DNA of 60,111 nucleotides from CBDUXT01 sp965371245 (lineage in GTDB: Bacteria > Planctomycetota > Phycisphaerae > UBA1845). Positions 46,666-54,386 of this stretch are shown piece by piece. Made by a program: the position numbers and the translations under genes. The stretch's first letter is position 1. Each line of letters opens with the position of its first letter. The notes below the pieces were generated by a model. That model had not been told where the DNA came from, did no database searches, and was given only the letters and a program-made list of their open reading frames with translations. Location: the NCBI GenBank assembly GCA_965371245.1, contig CBDUXT010000024.1, forward strand, positions 1 through 60,111, given 5' to 3'.

Positions 46666-47535
46666 CTATGGCACGGAGGGCGGTGCTTCTTGCGCAATGA
46701 GTTGGTAAGGGTACACCCCGAACATATGCCTGATCGCGTGCGTGCCCCTGATGTTCACCTCTGTGGGGAAAATGCCGCCCTTGCGCCGTCGGCCCGATCC
46801 GGTGCCCAATTCACGCCCTCGCTTGAACACCAGCAACAGACCGTTTTCGTCGCCCACAGCCCGGAACTGCGTGTTGCCTAAGCCGTACTGTTTGAGTCCA
46901 CAGAGCATTTGGATCCGTGACGCGACCTTGGTGACTTCATCGACGACGAAGGCGATCTCGCTGACACAAAGAACATCACGGCTCGTAAAGGGCCCCGCGG
47001 CGGCGTTGTCGAGCGTGTGCCTTGCGATGTATTCGAGCACGTTTCCCGCCGGATCCAGGAAAAAGACGGAGTGAGCGTCCCACTCGCGAAAGTGCCGCAC
47101 CTGGTCGGGGTACGCCGGATCGCGCAGGCGCGGCGGCGTATCCATGACCGGCCCACGTTTGCGTTGCCAGGTAAGGGCGCTGCGTAGCTTGTTTTCCGGG
47201 ATGTTGAAGGCGAAATGATAGAACGGGTTCTTCACGTGGGCTGCCGCTGAAGCGAACGTGATCCGTGACGCACCCGCGCCAACCGTGAATTCCGACGCCG
47301 CCTCATTGACAACCGGCAACTCCAGCACATCCCGATAGAACGCTTTCAGCTCGCTCAGCGGCTTGGAGGTCTGAAGGCGCAGGCTCTGTATCCGCGCCGG
47401 CGCCGGTCGGTTGGTCGAAACGGGTGGCACCCCTAATGCGGTCATCGCAAGACCTTCGTGGGCCGCGACAAGCGCTGACGCGGAGGCACCGACAATGAAT
47501 TGCCTTCGAGATGGGAAATGTAACCACGGTCTCAT
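46666..47535 (-). CDS. VOC-superfamily protein with Tat-like signal
   Basis: 289 residues from the ATG at 47535, with a strong RBS (AAGGAGGA, four bases before). The N-terminus FPSRRQFIVGASASALVA has the twin-arginine pattern of Tat substrates, suggesting export of a folded protein. The body fits two betaalphabetabetabeta modules of glyoxalase/bleomycin-resistance (VOC) proteins: LQTSKPLSELKAFYRDVLEL, NPFYHFAFNIPENKL, FLDPAGNVLEYIARH and SEIAFVVDEVTKVA. The metal ligands are plausible (His in HFAF, Glu in LEYI), but no reaction can be assigned. Confidence 0.75.
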   Translation of the reverse strand: MRPWLHFPSRRQFIVGASASALVAAHEGLAMTALGVPPVSTNRPAPARIQSLRLQTSKPLSELKAFYRDVLELPVVNEAASEFTVGAGASRITFASAAAHVKNPFYHFAFNIPENKLRSALTWQRKRGPVMDTPPRLRDPAYPDQVRHFREWDAHSVFFLDPAGNVLEYIARHTLDNAAAGPFTSRDVLCVSEIAFVVDEVTKVASRIQMLCGLKQYGLGNTQFRAVGDENGLLLVFKRGRELGTGSGRRRKGGIFPTEVNIRGTHAIRHMFGVYPYQLIAQEAPPSVP

Positions 47536-47875
47536 GGATCCTCCTTCCTTGGGCCGCTTCTTTCGCTCTCGGGTCATGCGAGCCGGGTGATTCCGGTAAC
47601 GAGCGGACATCCTATCAGAACATTCCGCCTTGTCCGAGCCGTTGACGCGGATGCCGACGTGAAACGCAGAGACATCGATCGCTCGTCCGCACGACCCAGC
47701 CCGTGCGCCGGCACCGATCGGACGTCCGGTAACGCCGTCTCAGGCCCGACCATCTGCGACGGTTGAGCCGGCGCTTTCGCCCCCTCCGAGTATCGTAGAG
47801 TAAGCGCAGAGGTTCCGGTCGCCTGTGTCGCGTGGCCGGAACGCGCCAACACCGACCAACCCACGGGGGATTCAT

Positions 47876-48469
47876 ATGCCACGGAAGCGTAGAGGCGGAG
47901 CGCTTTGTATCGGCGTTGCTCTTGCCGCCGTCGCGATCGGATGCGGCGATGTGACCCTTCCCACCGGTTCGTCCACCGTGCTGGTCGATGCACCAAACAA
48001 CGAATCACCAGTTAGCGATCCACCCGCCACCGAATACTGCGCGGCCGTAGACGATTGGGCATCGGCCTCGGCGGCGTTCGAGGACGAAGTCCTCAGCCTG
48101 ATCAACGCCCGCCGCGCCGCGGGAGCCGACTGCGGCAGTGCGGGATCGTTTAGCCCGGCGGCGCCTTTGACGCTCCACACGCTCCTGCGCTGCGCCGCGC
48201 GGAACCATTCGCTCGACATGAATACGCGCGGCTTCTTCGACCACTTCAACCCCGACGGTGACGGCCCCGCGGAGCGCATGAGTCAGACGGGATACATCGG
48301 CACCTTCTGGGGGGAAAACATCGCCTGGGGTCAGACCACGCCGGCGCAGGTCGTGCAGGATTGGATGGACAGCGACGGGCACTGCGGAAATATCATGCGG
48401 AACGGCTTCAGCGAAACCGGCATCGGCCACAACGGGAGTCTGTGGACACAGGTGTTCGGCACACCGTAA
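47876..48469 (+). CDS. CAP/SCP-domain lipoprotein
   Basis: 197 residues from the ATG at 47876, preceded by GGGGGA. Lipobox LAAVAIGCGDV; mature Cys near residue 22. The CAP fold shows EVLSLINARRAAGADCGS, RNHSLDMNTRGFFDHFNPDG, YIGTFWGENIAWGQTT and DGHCGNIMRNGFSETGIG, containing the usual His/Glu pairs of this YkwD-like family. Members act as proteases, chitin or lipid binders, or have unknown roles; the four-residue acidic/His cluster is intact here. Single gene, flanked by the divergent VOC gene and the convergent cystathionine synthase gene. Confidence 0.85.
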   Translation: MPRKRRGGALCIGVALAAVAIGCGDVTLPTGSSTVLVDAPNNESPVSDPPATEYCAAVDDWASASAAFEDEVLSLINARRAAGADCGSAGSFSPAAPLTLHTLLRCAARNHSLDMNTRGFFDHFNPDGDGPAERMSQTGYIGTFWGENIAWGQTTPAQVVQDWMDSDGHCGNIMRNGFSETGIGHNGSLWTQVFGTP

Positions 48470-48505
48470 TGCTCGCTGCGGCACTCTTGTTCAACGGGCT
48501 GATCG

Positions 48506-49885
48506 CTACGTCCGAGCGGCCAAAAACTCAACCACGTCAATCTCACCGATGATACCCACGATCGCGTCGTCTTCGACCACGACGGCCATTTGGCGGGCAT
48601 CGAAGACCCGCTGCACCTTCGAAAGCGGGTCATCCAACGAAACCTGCCCTTCGAGCGGCGCGGCAATTGCGGCGACACGGTCCTGGGGGGTGCACTTCCC
48701 GCCGACCAGGGCCTGGAGCAGGTCTCCCTCGTGGACCATCATCATCGGTTCGCCGTCGGATCGTTCCAGCGGCATTTGTGAGATACCCAGCTCCCTCATG
48801 CGTTGAGCGACGCCGGCCACCGTTTCTTCCCGGTCGGCAAAATCGACATGCCCACCCTTGAACTGCAACACGTCGCGAACCACGCCAAGGCGATCCTCGT
48901 GGACGAGGAAACCCATGTCCTTCATCCAGTCGTCATCGAAGCACTTGCTGATGTACCGGTCACCGGAATCGGGAACGATGACGACAACGAGCCGTCCGGG
49001 GCCGAGTTCCTTGGCGACCTGGATCGCGCCGTGCATGGCCGTCCCCGCCGATCCGCCGCCGAAGATGCCCTCTTCGCGGACAAGACGCCGCGCGGTGAGG
49101 AAGGAATCTCGATCGGATACCTCGATCACCTCATCGATGACGGAGAAATCCAGCGTGCCGACCATGAAGTCATGCCCGATGCCCTCAACCACGTAGGTTC
49201 TCGGGTCGCGCACCTCTCGCTTGAGGAACTTGTCGGCGTAGATGCTTCCGACCGGGTCCGGGCAAACGATGCGAACCTCCCTGCCCGCCTCGGCGGCCTT
49301 CTCCTTCAGGTACTTGCCCGCTCCCGAGATCGTACCGCCGGTACCAATGCCACCGACGAGGCAGTCGATTTTCCCGTCGGTGTCCGCCCAAATCTCGGGT
49401 CCCGTCGTGAGATAGTGCGCCTCCGGGTTGGCCATGTTGTAGTACTGGTCCGTGTAGAAGGCGTTCGGTGTCTCCCGCGCGATCCTCTTGGCGATCTCGA
49501 CATAGCTCTCGGGATGATCGTGGTCCAGGTCGGTGCGCGTAATCACCACCTCGGCGCCGTACGCCTTGAGCATGTCGATCTTTTCTTTGCTCATCTTGTC
49601 GGGGATGGTGAACACGCAGCGATACCCCCGCACGGCCGCGGTCATCGCCAGGCCCAGCCCCGTGTTGCCCGACGTGCTTTCCACAAGCGTGGAACCCGGC
49701 CCGATCAAACCCGCCTTTTCCGCGCAGCGCACCATGTGGACGGCCATGCGATCTTTTACGGAGCCGCCGGGGTTGAGGTGCTCCATCTTGACCAGGACGG
49801 TCGCCATCGAGGCGTCCACCAACCGGTTCAGCTTCACGAGCGGCGTGTTGCCGATCAGCCCGAGGATATCTTCAACGTAGTTCAT
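48506..49885 (-). CDS. Cystathionine beta-synthase (PLP enzyme with CBS pair)
   Basis: 459 residues. PLP-dependent beta-replacement enzyme joining serine (or O-acetylserine) and homocysteine; O-acetylserine sulfhydrylase activity is the alternative. Motifs: GNTPLVKLNRL, PLP lysine in NPGGSVKDRMA, STSGNTGLGLAM, PLP-phosphate loop GGIGTGGTISG, and EEGIFGGGSAGTAM. The last ~120 residues hold a CBS-domain pair (ETVAGVAQRMRELGISQMPL and DPLSKVQRVFDARQMAVVV), which in the human enzyme regulates activity through SAM. No haem-binding N-terminus is visible. The neighbours are unrelated, so pathway context is not informative. Confidence 0.9.
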   Translation of the reverse strand: MNYVEDILGLIGNTPLVKLNRLVDASMATVLVKMEHLNPGGSVKDRMAVHMVRCAEKAGLIGPGSTLVESTSGNTGLGLAMTAAVRGYRCVFTIPDKMSKEKIDMLKAYGAEVVITRTDLDHDHPESYVEIAKRIARETPNAFYTDQYYNMANPEAHYLTTGPEIWADTDGKIDCLVGGIGTGGTISGAGKYLKEKAAEAGREVRIVCPDPVGSIYADKFLKREVRDPRTYVVEGIGHDFMVGTLDFSVIDEVIEVSDRDSFLTARRLVREEGIFGGGSAGTAMHGAIQVAKELGPGRLVVVIVPDSGDRYISKCFDDDWMKDMGFLVHEDRLGVVRDVLQFKGGHVDFADREETVAGVAQRMRELGISQMPLERSDGEPMMMVHEGDLLQALVGGKCTPQDRVAAIAAPLEGQVSLDDPLSKVQRVFDARQMAVVVEDDAIVGIIGEIDVVEFLAART

Positions 49886-50080
49886 TCGGGTCTGCCCCTG
49901 TCATCTCATCGGTGGCGGGTGATCGTTCCGGTCGTTTCCCGCGGTGCCTCTTCGGTGCGGGGGACGAACGACGCCGACACCGCGAGCATTCCCCGCCGTG
50001 CTCACCGCTGTCAACGTATCATATTGCGGCGCCGAGGCAGTATGCAACACCTCCGGCGATCCAGCATCCAGCATGGGTTC

Positions 50081-50184
50081 GTGACACTTCCGGTGGAACG
50101 GGTACGCCGAGTCTGAGCCGCGGGCGCCAGCCTGCGGACCCCTGAGTCAGCATGTCACCGGGCTCGCGCCCGGTGCTCTGAAGA
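50081..50184 (-). repeat. Diverged relative of the MITE-like element, copy 4 (reverse)
   Basis: Read on the minus strand it carries the CAGAGCACCGGGCGCGAGCC hairpin and the GGTCCGCAGGCTGGCGCCCG hairpin in the same order as the other copies, and ends CCGGAAGTGTCA, as does 18947-19110. Confidence 0.6.
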
Positions 50185-50715
50185 CTGCGGAACGGTGATT
50201 CTGTGACGCGCTCATCCAGCATTGGGATTCATCACCACTACCTTAATCCGCCGGGAGAACGCAGGCTTCAGGGCGGTCGTAACGGCTGCGGGTGGGGGTG
50301 TTCCGTAGGATGCGAGTCCTCGGTCCAACCGGTTGTTCGGCGCGGAAACCTACCGTCCGACCGGCGATTTCGGTTGGGGCTTGCGTGCATCGTTCATGGC
50401 CGCTTTGTAGACACTGCGAGCGGTCTCAAGACGGTGACGATGCCGCATCTTGGCTTCATAGCCCATCGACGATACGTCGCGGGCGAGCAGAACGTCGAGC
50501 TTGCGTTTCAACATCGGAATCGACACCGCGCAGTCCATCCTGATCTCCCAACCGGTGCGCCGCGCGCGGCGGCTGTGACCGATACCGCCCTGTTCTGGCA
50601 CGCCAAGAATCCAGCGCTCGTGCCAATCCAAGCGCCGGCCAACGTCTCATTCAATGACGATCGGCTTTCGAGCGTGAGAATCTTAGGGCGTTCTGAATGG
50701 CAGCCTCGTGCTTTG

Positions 50716-50777
50716 TCACATATCAATCTTCGGGTTCGGTCCATGCCGTGTCCAGCCCCTGCACAGCTCTGTCAGCA
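50716..50777. repeat. Two-copy 62-nt conserved motif, copy 2
   Basis: Matches 13481-13542 with about 41 of 49 aligned bases, including CTTCGGGTTCGGTC and GCCGTGTC. No inverted repeat of note; not related to the other families. Confidence 0.6.
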
Positions 50778-51070
50778 GTGATCTTGACCGCACGCCGGGA
50801 GACATGACTGGCGGTACTGCCGGCAAACCTTGGAGCGATCTATCCGGCATTCGAATAGCAACGAACCACTGGTACGCAGGGGTCCCCAGGCTCGTATCCG
50901 TGGCGCTGACTCGGCGTACCCGTCGCGCCGTAAGGGTGATGGACCCGTGTCAAACCGAGTTCCGGCGTCGTCCAGCGGGCTCCCACGGCCTGCCCACTTC
51001 GCCCCGGGCTCAGCCGACACCGGTTCTCGATCGTTTGACGGAACCACAACCTCACGCGAGGCTACAGGGG

Positions 51071-52777
51071 ATGACACCCCTCGAGTTCACTCGTAACGTT
51101 CGCAGTCTCCGGCGGCTCCGCCGGATCGCTCAGGTCCTTTCGCGCCACGGGTTCGGCCACATTGTCGCCCAGATGGACCTGACCCGGTTCCTTCCGGTGC
51201 GAATGCTGCGCAAAAAGGGCACGGACCAGGCGCGTCTGGAAGGGGCACGGGCCGTCGGGCGACGCCTCGCCGAGGTCTTCGCGGAACTCGGACCCACCTT
51301 CGTCAAGCTCGGGCAACTGATGAGCACCCGGCCCGACCTGTTGCCCGCCGACGTGCTGTCCGAGCTACGGACGCTCCAGGACAACGTGCCCCCCTTCGAT
51401 ACGCTCGAGGCCATGGCCATCATCTCCGGCGAGCTGGAACGCCCCATCGAGGACTGCTTCGAGTACATCGCGGACACTCCGCTGGCCAGCGCCTCGATCG
51501 GGCAGGTCTACCGAGCTCGCGCCGCCGATGGAGCGGCATTAGTGGTCAAGGTGCGCCGCCCGGGGATCGAGGACGTCATTAAGCTGGACGTCCAGATTCT
51601 CCGATGGCTTGCTGAATCGCTCGAGCGTTTCATGCCCGAGCTGCGCATGTATCGCCCGGCGATGCTTGTCGAGGAGCTGGATCAAACGCTCACGCGGGAG
51701 CTGGACTACATCAACGAGGCGTCAGCCACCACCCGTTTCGCCAAGGCGTTTCAAGACGACGTGGGCATACGCATCCCACGGGTGGAATGGGATCTGACCA
51801 GCCCCAAGGTGCTGACGCTTGAGGCGTTGGACGGCGTCAACGTCGAGACGTTGATCAGCGGGCCGGTTGAGGATCGGGCGGGCATCGATCGTAAGCAGGT
51901 GGCGCGCCGGCTCACCGAATGCTTTGTCAAGCAGGTGTTCGAGCTGGGCTCGTTTCACGCCGACCCTCATCCCGGCAACATCCTGGTCAGTCCGCCGGCG
52001 ACCATTTCGTTGATCGACTTCGGCCAGGTCGGCAGCCTGAGCGACGAACTCATGACCGATCTGCTGGTGATGGTCTATGCCGGCATCAACCGCGAACTCG
52101 ACGTGGTGGTCGATACCCTGGCCGACATGGGCGCGGTCGGCCGCGAGACCGATCACCGCAGCCTCCGCCGGTCGCTCCAGGTGTTGCTCGACAAGTATTA
52201 CGGCCTGCCCGTCAAGCGGTTGGATCTGGGGACGCTGCTGATGGAGTTCTCCGACGTGATGCGCCGCAACGACGTGGTCATCCCGCGGGACCTCTCGCTC
52301 CTGATCAAAGCGGTCGGGACCGTCGGCGCGGTCGGGGCTCAGCTCGATGCGGACCTCAACGTGCTTGAGCTGTTGGCCCCGCGAATCAGAGCGGCGCTGC
52401 GGCAGCGTTTCTCGCCCGCGAAGGTGGCTCGAGAGACCACGCGGTTGGGCTGGGACATCCTGAGCATCGTCCGGCGCGCGCCTGGGCAGCTCCGCCAGGC
52501 GCTGCGGCGGTTGTCTCGTGGCGGGTTTGAGCTTCAGGTGCGCCACGAAAACATCGATCGGCTCATCCGCGAACTCGATCGTTCAAGCAACCGACTGGCG
52601 TTTTCCATCGTGATCGCGTCGATCATCGTGGGGAGTTCGATGGTCTTCAGTGCCGCGGCGGACTGGAAGATTCTCGGCGTGGAGGTTCGCTACTTCGGCG
52701 TGGCCGGCTTCGTGGTCGCCGGGCTGCTGGGCCTGGGCCTGAGTTGGGCTATTTTTCGCAGTGGGAGATTGCATTGA
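51071..52777 (+). CDS. UbiB/ABC1-type kinase-like protein
   Basis: 568 residues from the ATG at 51071; the frame is open to 50708, but the upstream part reads through repeats. UbiB-family atypical kinases support quinone synthesis; the bacterial members bind or hydrolyse ATP. Motifs: FVKLGQLMSTRPDLLP (KxGQ), ASASIGQVYRA (A-rich nucleotide loop), VVKVRRPG (lysine), ELDYINEA, FHADPHPGNILV, LIDFGQVG. Two hydrophobic segments end the protein (LAFSIVIASIIVGSSMVF and FGVAGFVVAGLLGLGLSWAIF), as in UbiB. No quinone-pathway gene is adjacent. Confidence 0.93.
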   Translation: MTPLEFTRNVRSLRRLRRIAQVLSRHGFGHIVAQMDLTRFLPVRMLRKKGTDQARLEGARAVGRRLAEVFAELGPTFVKLGQLMSTRPDLLPADVLSELRTLQDNVPPFDTLEAMAIISGELERPIEDCFEYIADTPLASASIGQVYRARAADGAALVVKVRRPGIEDVIKLDVQILRWLAESLERFMPELRMYRPAMLVEELDQTLTRELDYINEASATTRFAKAFQDDVGIRIPRVEWDLTSPKVLTLEALDGVNVETLISGPVEDRAGIDRKQVARRLTECFVKQVFELGSFHADPHPGNILVSPPATISLIDFGQVGSLSDELMTDLLVMVYAGINRELDVVVDTLADMGAVGRETDHRSLRRSLQVLLDKYYGLPVKRLDLGTLLMEFSDVMRRNDVVIPRDLSLLIKAVGTVGAVGAQLDADLNVLELLAPRIRAALRQRFSPAKVARETTRLGWDILSIVRRAPGQLRQALRRLSRGGFELQVRHENIDRLIRELDRSSNRLAFSIVIASIIVGSSMVFSAAADWKILGVEVRYFGVAGFVVAGLLGLGLSWAIFRSGRLH

Positions 52778-52873
52778 ACGGGGAAACGGAAGAACGCATC
52801 GTCCCCCCAGAGAGAGGCTGCGCGATGCGCCGGCTTCCCGCGCGCCCCGTACCGGAATCAAAGTCCGGCCAAA

Positions 52874-52900
52874 CATGCCCGCGCCTTCGGCTTGGGCATG
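52874..52900. repeat. Palindromic GCATG-family hairpin
   Basis: CATGCCCGCGCC and GGCTTGGGCATG form a stem with a short loop. Located between the UbiB-like and phosphatase genes. Related to 34045-34126 and 58256-58353. Confidence 0.65.
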
Positions 52901-52929
52901 CCACGCGTCGCGCGGACACACGACGCCGG

Positions 52930-53499
52930 ATGCCTTCGACGACACCGCGCGGACCCAGGTCCGCGGATTGGTTGACCGTCGCGACGCTGCTCGTGGCCTT
53001 GCCGGCGGGATGCGCGTCGCCGGAACGGGCGTCGCCAGAGCCCACGGCGACAACGTTCGTCTACCTCGTTCGACACGCGGAGAAGGCGTCCGAGCGCGGC
53101 GACGCCGAACTCACGGAGGCCGGAAAACGGCGTGCGAGCACGCTGATGTGGATGCTTCATGACGTGCAGATCGACGCGGTGTATTCGACGAACTTCCGGC
53201 GAACGCGCGACACGGCCGCCCCCGCCGCCGCCGCCCGCGACCTTGACGTCACGATCTACACATCCAACGACGAGTTGATCCAGACGCTGCGGAAGAAGCA
53301 CGCCGGCCAAACCGTCCTCGTCTGCGGCCACTCGAACACGATCCCGCGGATGCTGTCCGAGCTGGGCGTGCCGATTCGCGACGAGATTCTCCCCGGCTAC
53401 GACGATCTGTTCGTGGTGGCGTTGCGATGGAGGAGCCCGGACACGAAGCCGCAAGCAACACTCCAACGCCTTCACTACGCGCGGACGTGGGAGCCGTAA
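52930..53499 (+). CDS. Histidine-phosphatase-superfamily lipoprotein (SixA-like)
   Basis: 189 residues from the ATG at 52930, where a lipoprotein signal starts (LTVATLLVALPAGCASPE); the frame is open to 52744. The catalytic RHG-type motif is LVRHAEKASERGDAELTEAG (His nucleophile), DAVYSTNFRRTRDTA gives the second Arg, and the proton-donor region and C-terminal His are in VLVCGHSNTIPRML. Length fits SixA-type small phosphatases, but a lipoprotein form suggests an envelope substrate. It lies 152 bp after the UbiB-like gene, with a hairpin element between. Confidence 0.88.
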   Translation: MPSTTPRGPRSADWLTVATLLVALPAGCASPERASPEPTATTFVYLVRHAEKASERGDAELTEAGKRRASTLMWMLHDVQIDAVYSTNFRRTRDTAAPAAAARDLDVTIYTSNDELIQTLRKKHAGQTVLVCGHSNTIPRMLSELGVPIRDEILPGYDDLFVVALRWRSPDTKPQATLQRLHYARTWEP

Positions 53500-53537
53500 C
53501 GCCTCGGCCGGCGCCCTGCTCACGACTCCCCACCATC

Positions 53538-53637
53538 CTTGGAGCCTATATCCCAATAGCACGTGGGGCACGGACTCTTGGGTCGTCAAGACACCGGCGA
53601 GATGTCAGTGCCACGCCATTCTGGGATAGGCTCCAAG
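53538..53637. repeat. GAGCCTATCCC-family element, clear copy with terminal inverted repeats
   Basis: Left end CTTGGAGCCTATATCCCA (53538-53555) and right end, whose complement reads CTTGGAGCCTATCCCAGA, at 53620-53637. 100 bp, no coding content. Relatives at 59223-59308 and, decayed, at 23689-23780. Confidence 0.75.
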
Positions 53638-54386
53638 CGAAGCGCGGGCCATGGTCGGGCATCCGTCGGATCGACCGATCGAGGCCCTTCGGTCCCGCCG
53701 GCGTCGCCGTTGTGGCAGTTCTTGCGCCCAGGAGGCCCGACACCGTTCTCGAATGACTCGGCTTTGGCCCTTCCCGCGGCGGCCTGTGAATTATCGGGTC
53801 GATATCAAAAAGATTAATATACTTTACAAAAAAACCAGGCGGTCGCGCGGATCCGGAACGTCGATTGCAAGCTACAAACGTGTGGCCGTTGGTCGGGACC
53901 GACCCGATCGGTGGTAGCAGTTCGGCTGACTCAGCGCGGCGGTGGATTCGACACGGTAGTCGGTCGGACGCAGCCTGGAGCACGTGAAGGCCCATCGGTG
54001 GCGCGCCTGCTGCGCAAAATGACGCAGTGAGCGGCGCCAATACCCTCAATCATCGTGTGAGGGAGATAGGACCGTGAAGCATGCGAGGACGGAAGATTGG
54101 CCGGTTCAGTCCTTCGTAGCGCTTGGCATTTTCTCCGGCGCCGGGCTGGCGCCACACGCCGGATGTGCCATGTCTCGACTTTGCGATACGCCCTCGCCCT
54201 CGCCCGCGCCGTCAAGGATCTGCTTTCAGCCGAGAGAATCACTTGTGATTTCCGTCACAGCGTACGTGCGGTGGACGGCCCGGACGAGACGGATTTGTTT
54301 CACGTGAATGTTTGCCAGATCAAATACAGCCGTGCGTAAAGGGTTAGATGCGGCGCAGATAACAGTCAGTTTTTGGAGACCTTGAC
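53638..54386. other. Intergenic region before the decahaem gene
   Basis: About 750 bp, AT-richer than its surroundings in places (around 53800-53850 and 54300-54370). No confirmed gene; see the small candidate frame at 54163-54339. The RBS GGAGA of the decahaem gene lies at its end. Confidence 0.4.
54163..54339 (+). CDS. Possible small protein of 58 aa
   Basis: A short frame, MCHVSTLRYALALARA with a downstream charged part (DLLSAERI, DGPDETDLFHVNVC), just before the decahaem gene. The composition is more natural than other frames here and the third-codon pattern is plausible, but no RBS or family is recognised. It could be the tail of a decayed gene. Confidence 0.2.
   Translation: MCHVSTLRYALALARAVKDLLSAERITCDFRHSVRAVDGPDETDLFHVNVCQIKYSRA

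Larger units (their letters stand above)
49886..51070. other. Long repeat-rich intergenic region upstream of the UbiB-like gene
   Basis: About 1.2 kb with no gene that can be supported; open frames here have repeat-derived or implausible compositions. It contains a reverse copy of the hairpin/MITE relatives (50081-50184), the second copy of the 62-nt motif (50716-50777), and a partial hairpin block at 50875-50923. A weak minus-strand frame around 50350-50631 was judged not to be a gene. Confidence 0.5.

Noticed and set aside
50350..50631. Minus-strand frame of 93 codons
   Set aside because: It overlaps repeat-rich DNA, has no RBS or recognisable family, and competing frames on the other strand are equally long.
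53546..54049. 167-codon minus-strand frame before the decahaem gene
   Set aside because: It overlaps a GAGCCTATCCC element, has no family match and no RBS.
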